DNA of 64,000 nucleotides from Dyadobacter sp. CY326 (GCF_021390515.1 NZ_JAJUXI010000005.1:62001-126000), one strand, 5' to 3'; counted from the stretch's first letter, positions 14,932-24,531 are shown. Notes: generated by a model from the sequence alone, not told the origin. Numbers and translations are program-made.

Positions 14932-16472
14932 TTAAATAAAAATCTCAGCGTATTTTTGCTCAATCATTTCTACTTCTTGTTCTGTTAATTTGTTTAATAC
15001 TCCATCGACGTTTCTCGTGAGGGTTCCTCCTGAATGATTTAACGCCATAACAAGGTTTGCGATTAACCTGTCTGGCATCTCAAAATGATTATCTAAATAG
15101 TGTTTCATCCGGTCATATTTGTCGAGATATGCCAGCTCATCAGGCAATTTTTTCTCTACCGTTTCTTGGACACAGCCGTATAAAAACTCTGCTAGCAAAG
15201 TGGCGTCAAAATAACGGTACAAGTCAATTGTGTCATTGGTAATTGCTAATTGATCATCTGCCCCGGTTGTCCAATCGACAAGTCCAAGGCGTTCATGCGA
15301 ATGGTGCCTTAAAAGCTCATCATACTCGTTTATTCTAGCTAGGATTGTGGATGAAATCGGAAAGATCATTTCTTTAACGAAAAACTTTTTCCGAGCTAGC
15401 ACATGATGCATAAGATACTGGTGTATCCTTCCATTCCCATCGTCCAATGGATGAATGAAAATGAATCCAAAAGCGATAAGGGTTGTAGCTAAAACTCCAT
15501 CAAATTCAGCATCCCTTTCGAGTACTTCGCAGGTCTGGAAAAGCCCATCCATCAATTGATCAAGGTCGTGAGCCTTTGCTGGCAAGTGCTTAGGAAGAAT
15601 GGTTCCATATCTTCTATCACGATCTCCTACGAAGCTTTCATCAGTCCTGTAACCAGGTGTCAAAAATCTGGCCGTGTGGAATAGGGAATTCTGCAACCGA
15701 ATTAGCTCTTCTTTTGACACAGGGAGATTCCCGGCCTGTCTAAGGATGCGTGACCATCTTTCCGTCTTTGAATCCTTCACTTGAATTTCCCCAGTTGCGA
15801 AAGTTGAATTCGATTCTTGAAAACCGAGGGTGGTACACGAGCGGGCAAGTAACACTGGATCAGCGTGGTCGATAATCTTTTTCACCTGTTGGGCTAACCC
15901 TGATGTTATAAACTTATCTATCAATGTTGTCCGCCGGATCATTGGACAGAAATCCTTTACCCCTGGAAGGTTATTGCGTATGCGGTGCCGCATTGAATTT
16001 TGAACATTGGCATTTAAGGAATATTGTAATGTTTCATCTACTAGCTCAACATAGTTTCCTGTATGGATATCAGGTATATCTAGCTTTTGATCTAATAGCC
16101 ACTCATAAAGGAACCAAACCTTTCTACTGTATTGCCCTGTTGGTTCTTTTAATATCTCGTGGATAATCACATCACCAGTCACATGAGTAAATAAAGCTTT
16201 CAAGACCCCCAGCTCGATTCCCTCATATTTCATTGCGAATGTCAAATGACCAATCAGCGTATCGACTGGCATATGTCTTGGAGTAAAAACCCTCCACAAC
16301 TCATTTTCATACTTCCTATGCTTAGTACTGACCAAGGATAAGATGTGTGGGATGGGCGTTTTGAGATTATAGTGATTTATTATTGCTCCATATCCTGCAA
16401 GGTAGGCTAGCTCAGGAGTTGGTCTTCCCTGGAAGTCATTTTTCAACACTGAAAGGTAGTGATTCACCATAA
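14932..16472 (-). CDS. Fic-domain protein (probable AMP-transferase)
   Basis: About 513 residues from the ATG at 16472 (MVNHYLSVLK); an upstream ATG at 16545 adds 24 less typical residues. The Fic signature reads HPLDDGNGRIHQYLMHH at about residue 340, a good match to HPFx(D/E)GNGR except Leu for Phe and His-Gln for the usual Arg region. Fic enzymes transfer AMP or other nucleotide parts to Ser, Thr or Tyr of target proteins. The segment SNSTFATGEI upstream may be the inhibitory helix of class II Fic proteins, though the canonical (S/T)xxxE(G/N) is imperfect. The N-terminal 200 residues are all-helical. No antitoxin gene is adjacent. Confidence 0.85.
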
Positions 16473-16615
16473 CACAAGTTACCCAAATTCTTGTAAACCG
16501 CTTACAACCCGGTAAAATATATATTGATGAACCTAATTTGTGCAAAACATATAATTTAATATCATTAAGTTTAACAAGCGCATTCCATGATTAACTGGCA
16601 TGGTAATACAATGAA

Positions 16616-17128
16616 CTAGTGACGATCTCTGGTTAAAGGCACCTTGAATTTTTTAAATAACACCTTTCGAAGATCATTAGCCTTCTTTATTGCTTGTTTA
16701 GGATCGTCTACCCAAAATGTGCCTCCTACACCCCATTGTTTGTCCGGGTTGATTGTTTCTGCGTCACGCATTGCAATAATGTGATCGAAATAGGATTCTG
16801 GTGTCGGTTCGTCCAGGTTGTCACTCAGAAGGTCCCAAGGATCAAACAAACCACCATCACGGTGTAATGAAATGTAGTAGGGTGTTTTACCAGATTTCAC
16901 CAAATCGGCATATTTGTCCACTTCTAGCTTGCAGTGTTGCAAAGGAATTGTTTTCAAATCAGCACCACCTTCGATAAATCTGTTGAGTTTTGCTATTAAT
17001 GTCTCAATAACTTCAAGTTCGCTAAACGCCGCTATCGGTGTCTGCTGATCATCATCTCCACGATAAAGGATAAAAACTGTTTTGTCCAAATTTTCGGTGT
17101 TTATCGGCATGCTGTTCAACGTAGTCAA
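16616..17128 (-). CDS. Hypothetical protein
   Basis: 170 residues, acidic, soluble. It begins MTTLNSMPINTENLDKTVFILYRGDDDQQ and contains GGLFDPWDLLSDNLDEPTPESYF and a basic C-terminal helix (LRKVLFKKFKVP). No domain recognised. It lies between the Fic gene and the decayed SRAP gene, which starts just to its right in the opposite direction. Confidence 0.5.
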   Translation of the reverse strand: MTTLNSMPINTENLDKTVFILYRGDDDQQTPIAAFSELEVIETLIAKLNRFIEGGADLKTIPLQHCKLEVDKYADLVKSGKTPYYISLHRDGGLFDPWDLLSDNLDEPTPESYFDHIIAMRDAETINPDKQWGVGGTFWVDDPKQAIKKANDLRKVLFKKFKVPLTRDRH

Positions 17129-17149
17129 AAGATGAATAGGTAATTTGAA

Positions 17150-17690
17150 GAAAGTTTATCCAATTCCAAAAAGGCAAGGCTATTTCTCAATTTCCGGCAT
17201 CCCGATTACTTGACTTGTACCATAATGAATTATTTGAAAGATCCTCGTATTGCCCTTATTGGCAGAATCGGTGCGTAGTCATTTTTACCGGATTTTTCGA
17301 ACCCCACTACCTGGATCTTAATAGTAAAGAACATGAAAGTTGGTATATCAAGCCGAAGAATAAGAAATATTTTGTGCTTGGCGGAATTTGCATTGAATGG
17401 AATCGCATTAAAACGTTGAAGTATTGTCACGACTGACGCCAGCCCATTACTAGCGGAGGTTCATAATGACGATAAGCGTCAACACTAGTTTTAAAAGGAA
17501 ATGCCGCATTGGCTTGGCTTGTGACGGATTTAACAGAGGATGAAATGAAAAGCTTAATGGTTTATCAATATCCAGACGATGAAACGGAGACTTATAGAGT
17601 CATTGACGGAATTTTACTATGCTAGACTTGACACAAACGTGCCCGAAGCAATAAAGCCCTATGAAGACCTCCTTTCGATTTATTATCAAT
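17150..17690 (+). pseudogene. Decayed SRAP-domain gene (HMCES/YedK type)
   Basis: Read in order and allowing frame changes, this stretch gives most of an SRAP protein: NELFERSSYCPYWQNRCVV with IFTGFFEPHYL (the FYEW region, here FFEP), KNKKYFVLGGICIEWN, then SIVTTDASPLLAEVHNDDKR (His of the active site), then TLVLKGNAALAWLVTDLTED, YQYPDDETETYRVIDGI, and YYARLDTNVPEAIKPYEDL. Frameshifts fall at about 17420, 17480 and 17610, and the N-terminus with Cys2 is not recoverable. It is of a different subtype from the intact gene at 5.0 kb. The open tail to about 17890 (again split between frames) has no recognisable similarity. Confidence 0.8.
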
Positions 17691-17901
17691 GTATGGAGTT
17701 AAAGAAGGTTGAAGATGTCAAGAAAACGAAAACCGGAACACTCAATCTATCTCCCGAAATCATTCCTTTACAGAATAGGGTTTTGCTTTGGATGATTACC
17801 AAAACAAGGACCGCTTCGAGATTAAGACGTGGATGATCACCCAGCAAATTTATGAGACACACCTACCTCTATTTAGGAAAAGGAGTAAGAATTATTCCTG
17901 T

Positions 17902-19104
17902 TTAAAGCTCTTCAATCTGACGCATCAGTTTAGCGATATATTCCAGAACTAGTTCCTTATCACGTCTCTCAGCCGAGTAACTTTTTGATCGTAAACTGCC
18001 GTGAGAAATGTCCTCCTTGTAAGGCGTTGATAGATATGGCGCAACTGCCTGGAATATGGCAGAAAGAGATTTACCTGCAATAATTTTTGACTGATCAGCT
18101 GCTTTGAAAAAAATAGCCAATTGATCGACGGTTAACTTGCAAAGTACCTTATCCGCAGTCTTCCTTACATAGCCAGATGACTTGATTTCCATGGCCGTTG
18201 ACTCACAAACTTTCTCAGTATTGCTGCGCGACCTAAATTCAATTTCGCAGATAAACCATTTGTTGATTGTCAGGGATAGGTCATCATATTGTCTATCGTA
18301 GGCTAAGTCTTTGATTACCGGAATTTGATTAAATAACTTTTGAATGTAGGCCAAATGCTTGATCCTAATGTCACCAGACGCAAGTTCCTCGAGCTGACTT
18401 GTAAAGCGATCAGTCAGGTATCTAGCAAACTTTGTTGAGTTGAAATTCCTCTCAATGAGTAGCAATTCCAGATTGCAAAAATATTCGTCACCCGCAATTC
18501 TTCCTTGATTTCCGCGAATCAGTTCGTTTAGACCTTTCCAATAATCCACTTGACGCGAAGTGATGTTCGGCAGGTTTTCTGCATCGAACGCCTTGGTAAA
18601 TAATTCCTTTAATAATGACAAGAGCGATGGATAACCAATTAGTAAGCTGCTATCTACTGGCTGAGCAAAATCAATGCTTGGCACTGCTAAATGGTATTTC
18701 CTTAATGGAACATCCAGAGCTAGACTGACTGAGTATCGCTCCAAAAGGAATGCATGAATGTCTGCCAAGTTAGCGGTAACCAATTCGAGAGCTCTCTTTG
18801 GAATCACTGACGCAATAGGAACCAGCGTTAAATTGGATTCTGCATTGTCAATCAAGCTATTCAACGCACCGAAGTATGAATCTAAAACCTCCTGAAATTT
18901 TCGCTTTTTAGGATATTGAAATGTGAGCTTCTTTAAATAAGCAATCTGTCTTCCCTTTTCTTCCATCACCTCCTCCGAAAAGTCTTGCAAACGATGCTCT
19001 TCAAAATCGGCAAAACTCGCTTGTGCAGGGTTGAATTTATTAACCACACGATCCAACCATTCTAATGCAAATCCCTCCATACAATCACTCCAGTTAAATG
19101 ACAC
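17902..19104 (-). CDS. Hypothetical protein next to the integrase
   Basis: 400 residues, mainly helical, no signal peptide. The C-terminal part (HGSLRSKSYSAERRDKELVLEYIAKLMRQIEEL) resembles the ends of uncharacterised or RteC-like proteins that often accompany integrases in Bacteroidota mobile elements; I give this as recollection of a pattern, not a firm assignment. It lies on the same strand as the integrase, downstream of it, separated by a terminator. It is probably island cargo or a regulator. Confidence 0.55.
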   Translation of the reverse strand: MSFNWSDCMEGFALEWLDRVVNKFNPAQASFADFEEHRLQDFSEEVMEEKGRQIAYLKKLTFQYPKKRKFQEVLDSYFGALNSLIDNAESNLTLVPIASVIPKRALELVTANLADIHAFLLERYSVSLALDVPLRKYHLAVPSIDFAQPVDSSLLIGYPSLLSLLKELFTKAFDAENLPNITSRQVDYWKGLNELIRGNQGRIAGDEYFCNLELLLIERNFNSTKFARYLTDRFTSQLEELASGDIRIKHLAYIQKLFNQIPVIKDLAYDRQYDDLSLTINKWFICEIEFRSRSNTEKVCESTAMEIKSSGYVRKTADKVLCKLTVDQLAIFFKAADQSKIIAGKSLSAIFQAVAPYLSTPYKEDISHGSLRSKSYSAERRDKELVLEYIAKLMRQIEEL

Positions 19105-19221
19105 CCCTAACGCCCTTGGTCAAGGAGATGTAAAACTCGAAGCTTTGCCTATGAAAGTAAGGAAACGGAATAAGCGCCCGGAGAGCTGGCGGCTTTGCTT
19201 TTGCTATTCTTTACAATAGAA

Positions 19222-19257
19222 AAAGCCGCCATTATGCCGTAAGCTTTTGGCGGCTTT
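19222..19257 (-). terminator. Rho-independent terminator after the integrase gene
   Basis: Arms AAAGCCGCC and GGCGGCTTT flank an 18-base loop; read leftwards the stem is followed by TTTTTC. It lies between the integrase stop and the next leftward gene. Confidence 0.7.
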
Positions 19258-19371
19258 AAAAAATTCTTAAATAATAGGGACACTTATTTAGCTGCACTTT
19301 TGCCGAGTTTTATTGTCGAACTAACCGAGTCTATTAGACAGATCCCTTGCAGGAATTTACAGGACCCTTTT

Positions 19372-20598
19372 TCAAATCCCCTTTGATTCAAGCTTGAAAC
19401 GCAATGCTTCCATGTCATTGCTGACCTTCTTATCAATGATTTTTGCGTAGTGCTGTGTTGTTCTCAAATCTTTGTGACCCAGCATTTTAGAGACACTCTC
19501 GATCGGCACGTTATTCGACAACGTAACCGTTGTTGCGAAGGTATGCCGAGCCAAATGGAAGGTAATATTCCGTTCAATTCCACACACGTCTGCAATTTCC
19601 TTCAAATAGGAATTCATTCTCTGGTTTGTCATTACAGGTAACAACCTATCTTGACTGATGCATTGAATATGTTCCGAATATAGCTCCAAGATCTTTAAAG
19701 GAACTGGCAACAAAGGAATTTTCGAACGAGTATCCGTCTTCTGTCTTTTTATGGACAGCCATTTCTTGCCGTCAAAGCCATCAATCATCTCTGATCGCTT
19801 CAATTTTTGAACATCAACATAAGAAAGTCCAGTGTAACAGCAGAAGACGAAAATATCTCGAACTTTCCGCAACCGTTCATTCGGAAATTTCTTATCAACT
19901 ATTGCTGCAAGCTCAATCTCATCCAGTGGTCTTCTATCCACTTCTTGTTTAGCCATGCTAAAAGCGAAAAAAGGGTCACGAACTATCCATCCACTCTTTA
20001 CGCACAGCAGCACTATCTTCTTAAAGTAGACGAGGTATTTCATGGTCGTATTGTGCGAAATATTTCTCTTCCCTTTCAAATAGAACGCATAGGCCGTGAT
20101 CAAACTGTAGTCCAGTTTATCTAAACTTACATCCGCAGCTTTGTATTTAAAAAGTAAAAACTCCTTCACGTTTCTGAACGCTGCTTCATATCGGTTATAA
20201 GTGCTCCTTGTAAAGTCTTTCCCAATGAGTGCCTGCATCTCATCGTTATGCTCTTTGAAAATTGCCATTATCATTCTTGGACGGTCCTCTATTCCAAGTA
20301 GCACGTTTCTGATGGATTCCGCATTCACCTCTTTGCCTGAATCGATCAGTCTCCTATGGGCTTCGTAAACCTTGGTTTGCAAACTATCGAGGTAGGCATT
20401 TACACTTCGAACTTCTTGTTTCGTGCCAGCTAATCGCCCTGATTGTGAATTCCACTTCTCCGGCTCGCAATCTCTTTTTGCGGCTAACTCGAAACGACAA
20501 CCATCAGTTGTAATTCGAATGTAGATTGGCATTTTGCCACCAACATAGTTTTTGGGCTTTTTTAAATAAAAGAGCAGATTAAATGTTTTACTAAGCAT
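19372..20598 (-). CDS. Tyrosine recombinase/integrase of the Bacteroidota (IntDOT-like) type
   Basis: 408 residues in three parts: an arm-binding domain (1-95, TFNLLFYLKKPKNYVGGKMPI), a SAM-like core-binding domain (about 105-205) and the catalytic domain (about 215-400). Catalytic residues are visible: HLARH (His-x-x-Arg), LGHKDLRTTQHYAKI (His and the nucleophile Tyr). At the first Arg position the sequence is YTGLSYVD, with Ser instead of Arg, as in IntDOT relatives. It should integrate and excise the element to its left. The gene lies 250 bases from the 3' end of tRNA-Arg, a usual target. It is intact, so mobility may still be possible. Confidence 0.93.
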   Translation of the reverse strand: MLSKTFNLLFYLKKPKNYVGGKMPIYIRITTDGCRFELAAKRDCEPEKWNSQSGRLAGTKQEVRSVNAYLDSLQTKVYEAHRRLIDSGKEVNAESIRNVLLGIEDRPRMIMAIFKEHNDEMQALIGKDFTRSTYNRYEAAFRNVKEFLLFKYKAADVSLDKLDYSLITAYAFYLKGKRNISHNTTMKYLVYFKKIVLLCVKSGWIVRDPFFAFSMAKQEVDRRPLDEIELAAIVDKKFPNERLRKVRDIFVFCCYTGLSYVDVQKLKRSEMIDGFDGKKWLSIKRQKTDTRSKIPLLPVPLKILELYSEHIQCISQDRLLPVMTNQRMNSYLKEIADVCGIERNITFHLARHTFATTVTLSNNVPIESVSKMLGHKDLRTTQHYAKIIDKKVSNDMEALRFKLESKGI

Positions 20599-20695
20599 AA
20601 CATACTTTTTTTATGTGAATAAAAGTAGGTTTGCAGTCTGAAAAAATCAAGATGTTTACGAGCTAAACCATCTGTTATACAATACGTTACACCAT

Positions 20696-20748
20696 TTCTG
20701 GTGAGTCAATTCCGCTTTTGGAGCTGACTCCCGAATAACTCACCAGAA
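20696..20748. repeat. Inverted repeat between integrase and tRNA-Arg, possible attachment or arm site
   Basis: Perfect 11-bp arms TTCTGGTGAGT (20696-20706) and ACTCACCAGAA (20738-20748). Inside them a second pair, GAGTCA (20703-20708) and TGACTC (20725-20730), makes an alternative hairpin that shares bases with the outer left arm. Position between integrase and tRNA suits an integrase or excisionase binding site. Confidence 0.5.
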
Positions 20749-20790
20749 TTTTGTCAATAATTGCATATTTTGACACTTTTTCAAAAAACA

Positions 20791-20823
20791 AAAACCCCGT
20801 AAATCATTGATTTGCAGGGTTTT
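20791..20823 (-). terminator. Terminator of the tRNA-Arg transcript
   Basis: Arms AAAACCCCGTAAATCA and TGATTTGCAGGGTTTT pair with two G-U type differences; leftward it is followed by TTTTTGTTTTTT. It lies 22 bases past the tRNA 3' end. Confidence 0.75.
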
Positions 20824-20844
20824 GATTGTTTTTGATAAGCTATC

Positions 20845-20919
20845 TGGTGCACCCAACGAGATTCGAACTCATATCGTCGGTACCGGAAACCGAAATTCTA
20901 TCCATTGAACTATGGGTGC
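20845..20919 (-). tRNA. tRNA-Arg (anticodon CCG)
   Basis: A 75-nt cloverleaf on the minus strand. Acceptor arms GCACCCA and TGGGTGC pair fully, followed by discriminator A and an encoded CCA (20845-20847). D arm GTTC/GAAT, anticodon stem TCGGT/ACCGA with loop TTCCGGT (anticodon CCG), T arm ATGAG-TTCGAAT-CTCGT. The 3' end faces the integrase. I did not find a second copy of the 3' end elsewhere in the window. Confidence 0.95.
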
Positions 20920-20952
20920 TTTTTTTGCAGGACTTGAGCCTGTAACGGGGTG

Positions 20953-20984
20953 CAAATATAGGCTGTATTTTGTCTTTCGAGCAA
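20953..20984 (-). promoter_or_regulatory. Promoter of tRNA-Arg
   Basis: On the minus strand TTG (-33) is followed after 21 bases by TATATTTG (-7, TAnnTTTG), about 33 bases upstream of the mature tRNA 5' end. This is the best promoter match in the window. Confidence 0.65.
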
Positions 20985-21027
20985 CATGATCGGAAAATTA
21001 GTTGCCATTTTTCGAGTAAATGTTGCC

Positions 21028-21699
21028 TTATAGTTGTTTCAGCAGCTCCCAATCTTTAACATCTTTCAGATAAAGATAGTCCAGCAGGACGCCGTTGACA
21101 TTGTTGATCAAACGGTGACCTTCGACAAATGGCACCACCTGGGTTTTGATGTATTCGTGGTCGGAAATTAGGCCTTGCGTCTGATTGTCATAGGAATGGA
21201 TCGCTTCGGCGCTCAGTTCCAGTTCACAGTAAAACATGTACATTGCCTCGTCACTCGTGCCTGTTGACGGGTAAAATGGTTCTTTATTTACTTGAACAAG
21301 CTGTTCTTTTTGTACGGTTATTCCAGTTTCTTCAAACACTTCCCTCGCAGCAACAGCCGCTGCGTCGCTTTCACTGTCCAGCATTCCGGCCGGATGCTCG
21401 TAAGTCATGGACCCGTCACAAATCCTGCGTTGCTGAACCAGCAGAAGATACTTTTCCTTTGTTTTTGCATCAATGAAACATATCAAAACGCTGACAACTT
21501 CACCTTTTAAAAAACAAATCGGTGGAATTTTGTTGCCTTCCGGTGTCGTTGCGTCTGTTAACAATAACGAAAAAAGAATTTCTCCTTTGCCATTCCTGCG
21601 GCTATAAAGTTCGTCGATATGATGGATTTCGAGTCCGTTACTTTGAAGCTTGTTTGTCCAAAGATTGTATTTATGAGAGTCGGTAAGCTTTTCGCTCAT
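21028..21699 (-). CDS. Nudix hydrolase
   Basis: 223 residues with a Nudix box at about 134-156: HPAGMLDSESDAAAVAAREVFEETGI. The REVFEETGI half, which binds metal, is perfect; the first conserved Glu is one residue early and Ser stands in its place. The PAG context resembles ADP-ribose or nucleotide-sugar pyrophosphatases, so a nucleoside diphosphate-linked substrate is likely. The C-terminal third is helical. First gene to the right of the tRNA and probably core genome. It ends near an OMP-like gene on the same strand. Confidence 0.85.
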   Translation of the reverse strand: MSEKLTDSHKYNLWTNKLQSNGLEIHHIDELYSRRNGKGEILFSLLLTDATTPEGNKIPPICFLKGEVVSVLICFIDAKTKEKYLLLVQQRRICDGSMTYEHPAGMLDSESDAAAVAAREVFEETGITVQKEQLVQVNKEPFYPSTGTSDEAMYMFYCELELSAEAIHSYDNQTQGLISDHEYIKTQVVPFVEGHRLINNVNGVLLDYLYLKDVKDWELLKQL

Positions 21700-21723
21700 G
21701 ATATGATGGCTGTGCGCCGCACA

Positions 21724-22407
21724 TTAATTATACAAAGGAAACGCAACGGCAACGTAGGGAACACCATAACTCTTGCTGAACCGCTTTTGCCCATTGTCAA
21801 GCTTAGCTTCGGTTGCATAAACGATCCTGCCTTTTGTATAGCCCAGTTTCAAACCAACTCTATCAGTAATCCAGTAGCGAAGAAATATTTCCGACTGACC
21901 GTTCTGATTGTCCAGCGCCAGGGGAAGCAAATTGAGTGTGGCTGGATTGCTTTTTACGTATTTATTATAATATTCTGCGCCCTCTCCTTCCGAAAACGTT
22001 GGTTTGGTGTAAAGTCCGTTTCTCCGCAATCCAAATGCAAGTCCGAAGATGTCGGTGTTGGCGCCAATGTCAAATTTCCAAAGCCTGACATTTGCGCCTA
22101 ATAAAAAACTTGCGCCATTTGCAGTCAGCCTTCCGAATTTCAGTGTGTCCTGTGATAGTGCATTGTCTTTTGGCAGCAAATTGGTCCTGCCTGCATAATA
22201 TCCCCACGTCCGAATGCCCCAGCCGATTCTAAACCATTGAAAATTTGCAAGGCTTAATTCCTGATGATACATGATCGACGGCACCCATTCTTTATCCTGA
22301 TACCCAAGCCCCAGATCAATGCCGGATGTTACACGGGAAAGACTTTGTGTAAACCCCTGAATTGAACCAATAAAAATAAAAAGTACTATTAATCGGAAGC
22401 TTTTCAT
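21724..22407 (-). CDS. Predicted outer membrane beta-barrel protein, function unknown
   Basis: 227 residues: signal peptide (MKSFRLIVLFIFIGSIQGFTQ) followed by alternating amphipathic strands such as FRIGWGIRTWGYYAG and VGLKLGYTKGRIVYAT, ending in an aromatic-terminal strand (YVAVAFPLYN) as barrel proteins do. Length suits an 8-10-stranded barrel. No close family recognised. 24 bases upstream of the Nudix gene, so possibly in one transcript with it. Confidence 0.65.
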   Translation of the reverse strand: MKSFRLIVLFIFIGSIQGFTQSLSRVTSGIDLGLGYQDKEWVPSIMYHQELSLANFQWFRIGWGIRTWGYYAGRTNLLPKDNALSQDTLKFGRLTANGASFLLGANVRLWKFDIGANTDIFGLAFGLRRNGLYTKPTFSEGEGAEYYNKYVKSNPATLNLLPLALDNQNGQSEIFLRYWITDRVGLKLGYTKGRIVYATEAKLDNGQKRFSKSYGVPYVAVAFPLYN

Positions 22408-22457
22408 TGATTTTAATGTGATGTGATGGGCAAAGGTAAAAAAATGTACAAAAAAAT

Positions 22458-22483
22458 AAGGCAGAGAAGTCCATCTCTGCCTT
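22458..22483 (-). terminator. Terminator after glgB
   Basis: Arms AAGGCAGAG and CTCTGCCTT, 8-base loop, then ATTTTTTTG in the leftward direction. Between glgB and the barrel protein gene. Confidence 0.75.
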
Positions 22484-22521
22484 AAGTATGGTTACAATTT
22501 ATTTAAACGGCGGCAAACACC

Positions 22522-24531
22522 TTAAATTCCTATGCCTGATGATTTTTTCTTAACAACAATTGCACCCATCGGCGGCAAATCCAAGATCACAGAATTGCTT
22601 CTTCCATGCCATTGATGACCTTCGGATGTTACCGGGCCTCCATTTGTCATGCCGCTTCCGCCATATGACGTTTCATCTGAATTGAAAATCTCCGCCCACG
22701 TTCCTTCCGAAAGCACGCCAACGCGATATCCATGTCTGGGAACAGGCGTCAAGTTCAGCACAACTACAACATCCTGATTCGGGTCCATCGCCTTTCTTGC
22801 AAATACCAGAACCGAATTTTCTCGATCCTGTGTATCAATCCACTCGAAGCCTTCGTGCGAGAAGGAATAATCGTACATGGCTGGCTCCGTTTTGTATAAT
22901 TTATTCAAAGCAGTCACGCATGCTTTCATTCCCTTATGTGCCGGATTGTCAAGTAAATGCCAGTCGAGGCTTCGCTGGAAAGCCCATTCGGAAGTCTGCC
23001 CGAACTCGCAGCCCATGAACATGAGCTTCGTGCCCGGATGGGTAAACATGTAGGTGAACATTAACCGCAGATTGGCAAACTTCTGCCATTCGTCGCCCGG
23101 CATCTTATTGATCAAAGATTTTTTGCCGTAAACAACTTCATCATGAGAAAATGGCAGCATAAAGTTCTCCGAAAACGAATATACCAAGCTGAATGTCAGC
23201 TGGTCCTGATGCCATTTGCGGAAAGAAGGATCTTTTTCAAAATACTTTAATGTATCATTCATCCAGCCCATCATCCACTTCATACCAAAACCAAGACCGC
23301 CCACGAACACCGGACGAGAAACGCCCGGAAAAGCTGTGGACTCTTCTGCAATGGTTTGAATGTCAGGAAATTCCGTATACGCTGCAATGTTCATTTCTCT
23401 GAGCAGAGAGATGGCCTCCAAGTTCTCACGACCGCCGAATTCGTTCGGAATCCATTCGCCGTGTTTTCTCGAATAATCCAGATAAAGCATTGAAGCAACG
23501 GCATCTACACGAAGACCATCCGTGTGATATCTGTCCAACCAAAAAATGGCGTTACTGATCAAAAACGACCTTACTTCGTCACGTCCGTAATTGAAGATGT
23601 AGCTTTTCCAATCCGGGTGATAGCCTTTTCTCGGATCTTCATGCTCGTAAAGCGACGTGCCGTCGAAGCGAAATAATCCGTGTGCGTCGCCCGGAAAATG
23701 TGACGGCACCCAGTCCACATAAACGCCGATTCCTGCCTGATGAAGCTGATCAATCAGATACATTAACTCCTGAGGCGTTCCCATGCGGGAGGCGCACGAA
23801 AAATAACCCGTTATCTGATAACCCCACGACGGCGGGTAAGGATGCTCCATAATAGGCATCAGTTCCACGTGCGTAAAGCCCATTTCCTTCACGTAGGGAA
23901 CGAGACTGACCGCAATTTCTTTGTAGGTCAAATATCTTTCAGGATCGGAAGGATCGCGCTGCCAGGAGCCCAAATGCACTTCATAAACCGAGATAGGCGC
24001 ATTCAGCTTGTTTTTTTCCTTCCGGATTTTCATCCAGTCGGCATCATTCCACTCATACCAGGTGTCCCAAACAATGGACGCTGTGCGCGGTGCAACTTCG
24101 CACCATAACGCAAATGGATCGGATTTTTCCTGAGACTGACCGTTTTGCGCAACAATGTAATATTTGTAAACCTCTCCTACCCCGATATCCGGAATCCAGC
24201 CTTCCCATATCCCGGAGCTATCCCATCTGGCTGCAAGCGCATGCGTGCCATTATTCCAGCCATTAAAATTGCCAATAACCGAAATGTAACTTGCATTAGG
24301 CGCCCACACCGCAAAGTAAGTTCCGGTGACGCCTTTTACTTCCATTACGTGCGAACCCAGCTTCTCGTAAAGCTTATAATGCTTCCCCTGGCGAAACAGG
24401 TGAATATCAAATTCTGTGAAACGGCTAACAGTTTCCACCGCATTCAACCCGTGATCCCGGACAATGTCCAATTTGTTTTCAGCAAGATCTGGGAGTGAGT
24501 CTGTCTTTTTTTTTCCTGTTGACTTAGCCAT
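22522..24531 (-). CDS. glgB: 1,4-alpha-glucan branching enzyme
   Basis: 669 residues. A lysine-rich start is followed by the CBM48 domain (about 65-165, YFAVWAPNASYISVIGNFNGW), the GH13 catalytic barrel (about 180-550) and an all-beta C-terminal domain. Catalytic residues: Asp in DGLRVDAVASM, Glu in TIAEESTAFPGVS and the transition-state Asp in PFSHDEVVYGK. The enzyme makes alpha-1,6 branches in glycogen in the cytosol. It stands alone in its own transcript; other glycogen genes are not in view. Confidence 0.95.
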   Translation of the reverse strand: MAKSTGKKKTDSLPDLAENKLDIVRDHGLNAVETVSRFTEFDIHLFRQGKHYKLYEKLGSHVMEVKGVTGTYFAVWAPNASYISVIGNFNGWNNGTHALAARWDSSGIWEGWIPDIGVGEVYKYYIVAQNGQSQEKSDPFALWCEVAPRTASIVWDTWYEWNDADWMKIRKEKNKLNAPISVYEVHLGSWQRDPSDPERYLTYKEIAVSLVPYVKEMGFTHVELMPIMEHPYPPSWGYQITGYFSCASRMGTPQELMYLIDQLHQAGIGVYVDWVPSHFPGDAHGLFRFDGTSLYEHEDPRKGYHPDWKSYIFNYGRDEVRSFLISNAIFWLDRYHTDGLRVDAVASMLYLDYSRKHGEWIPNEFGGRENLEAISLLREMNIAAYTEFPDIQTIAEESTAFPGVSRPVFVGGLGFGMKWMMGWMNDTLKYFEKDPSFRKWHQDQLTFSLVYSFSENFMLPFSHDEVVYGKKSLINKMPGDEWQKFANLRLMFTYMFTHPGTKLMFMGCEFGQTSEWAFQRSLDWHLLDNPAHKGMKACVTALNKLYKTEPAMYDYSFSHEGFEWIDTQDRENSVLVFARKAMDPNQDVVVVLNLTPVPRHGYRVGVLSEGTWAEIFNSDETSYGGSGMTNGGPVTSEGHQWHGRSNSVILDLPPMGAIVVKKKSSGIGI

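Noticed and set aside
14932-16472. Fic protein considered as a FicT/FicA toxin-antitoxin pair
   Set aside because: No small antitoxin gene adjacent; the inhibitory helix, if present, is within the protein.
5036-19104. Prophage or conjugative element
   Set aside because: An integrase is present, but there are no phage structural, packaging or conjugation genes; island remnant fits better.
20845-20919. Second copy of the tRNA 3' end (att repeat) inside the window
   Set aside because: None seen by eye; the other end may lie outside the window or be decayed.
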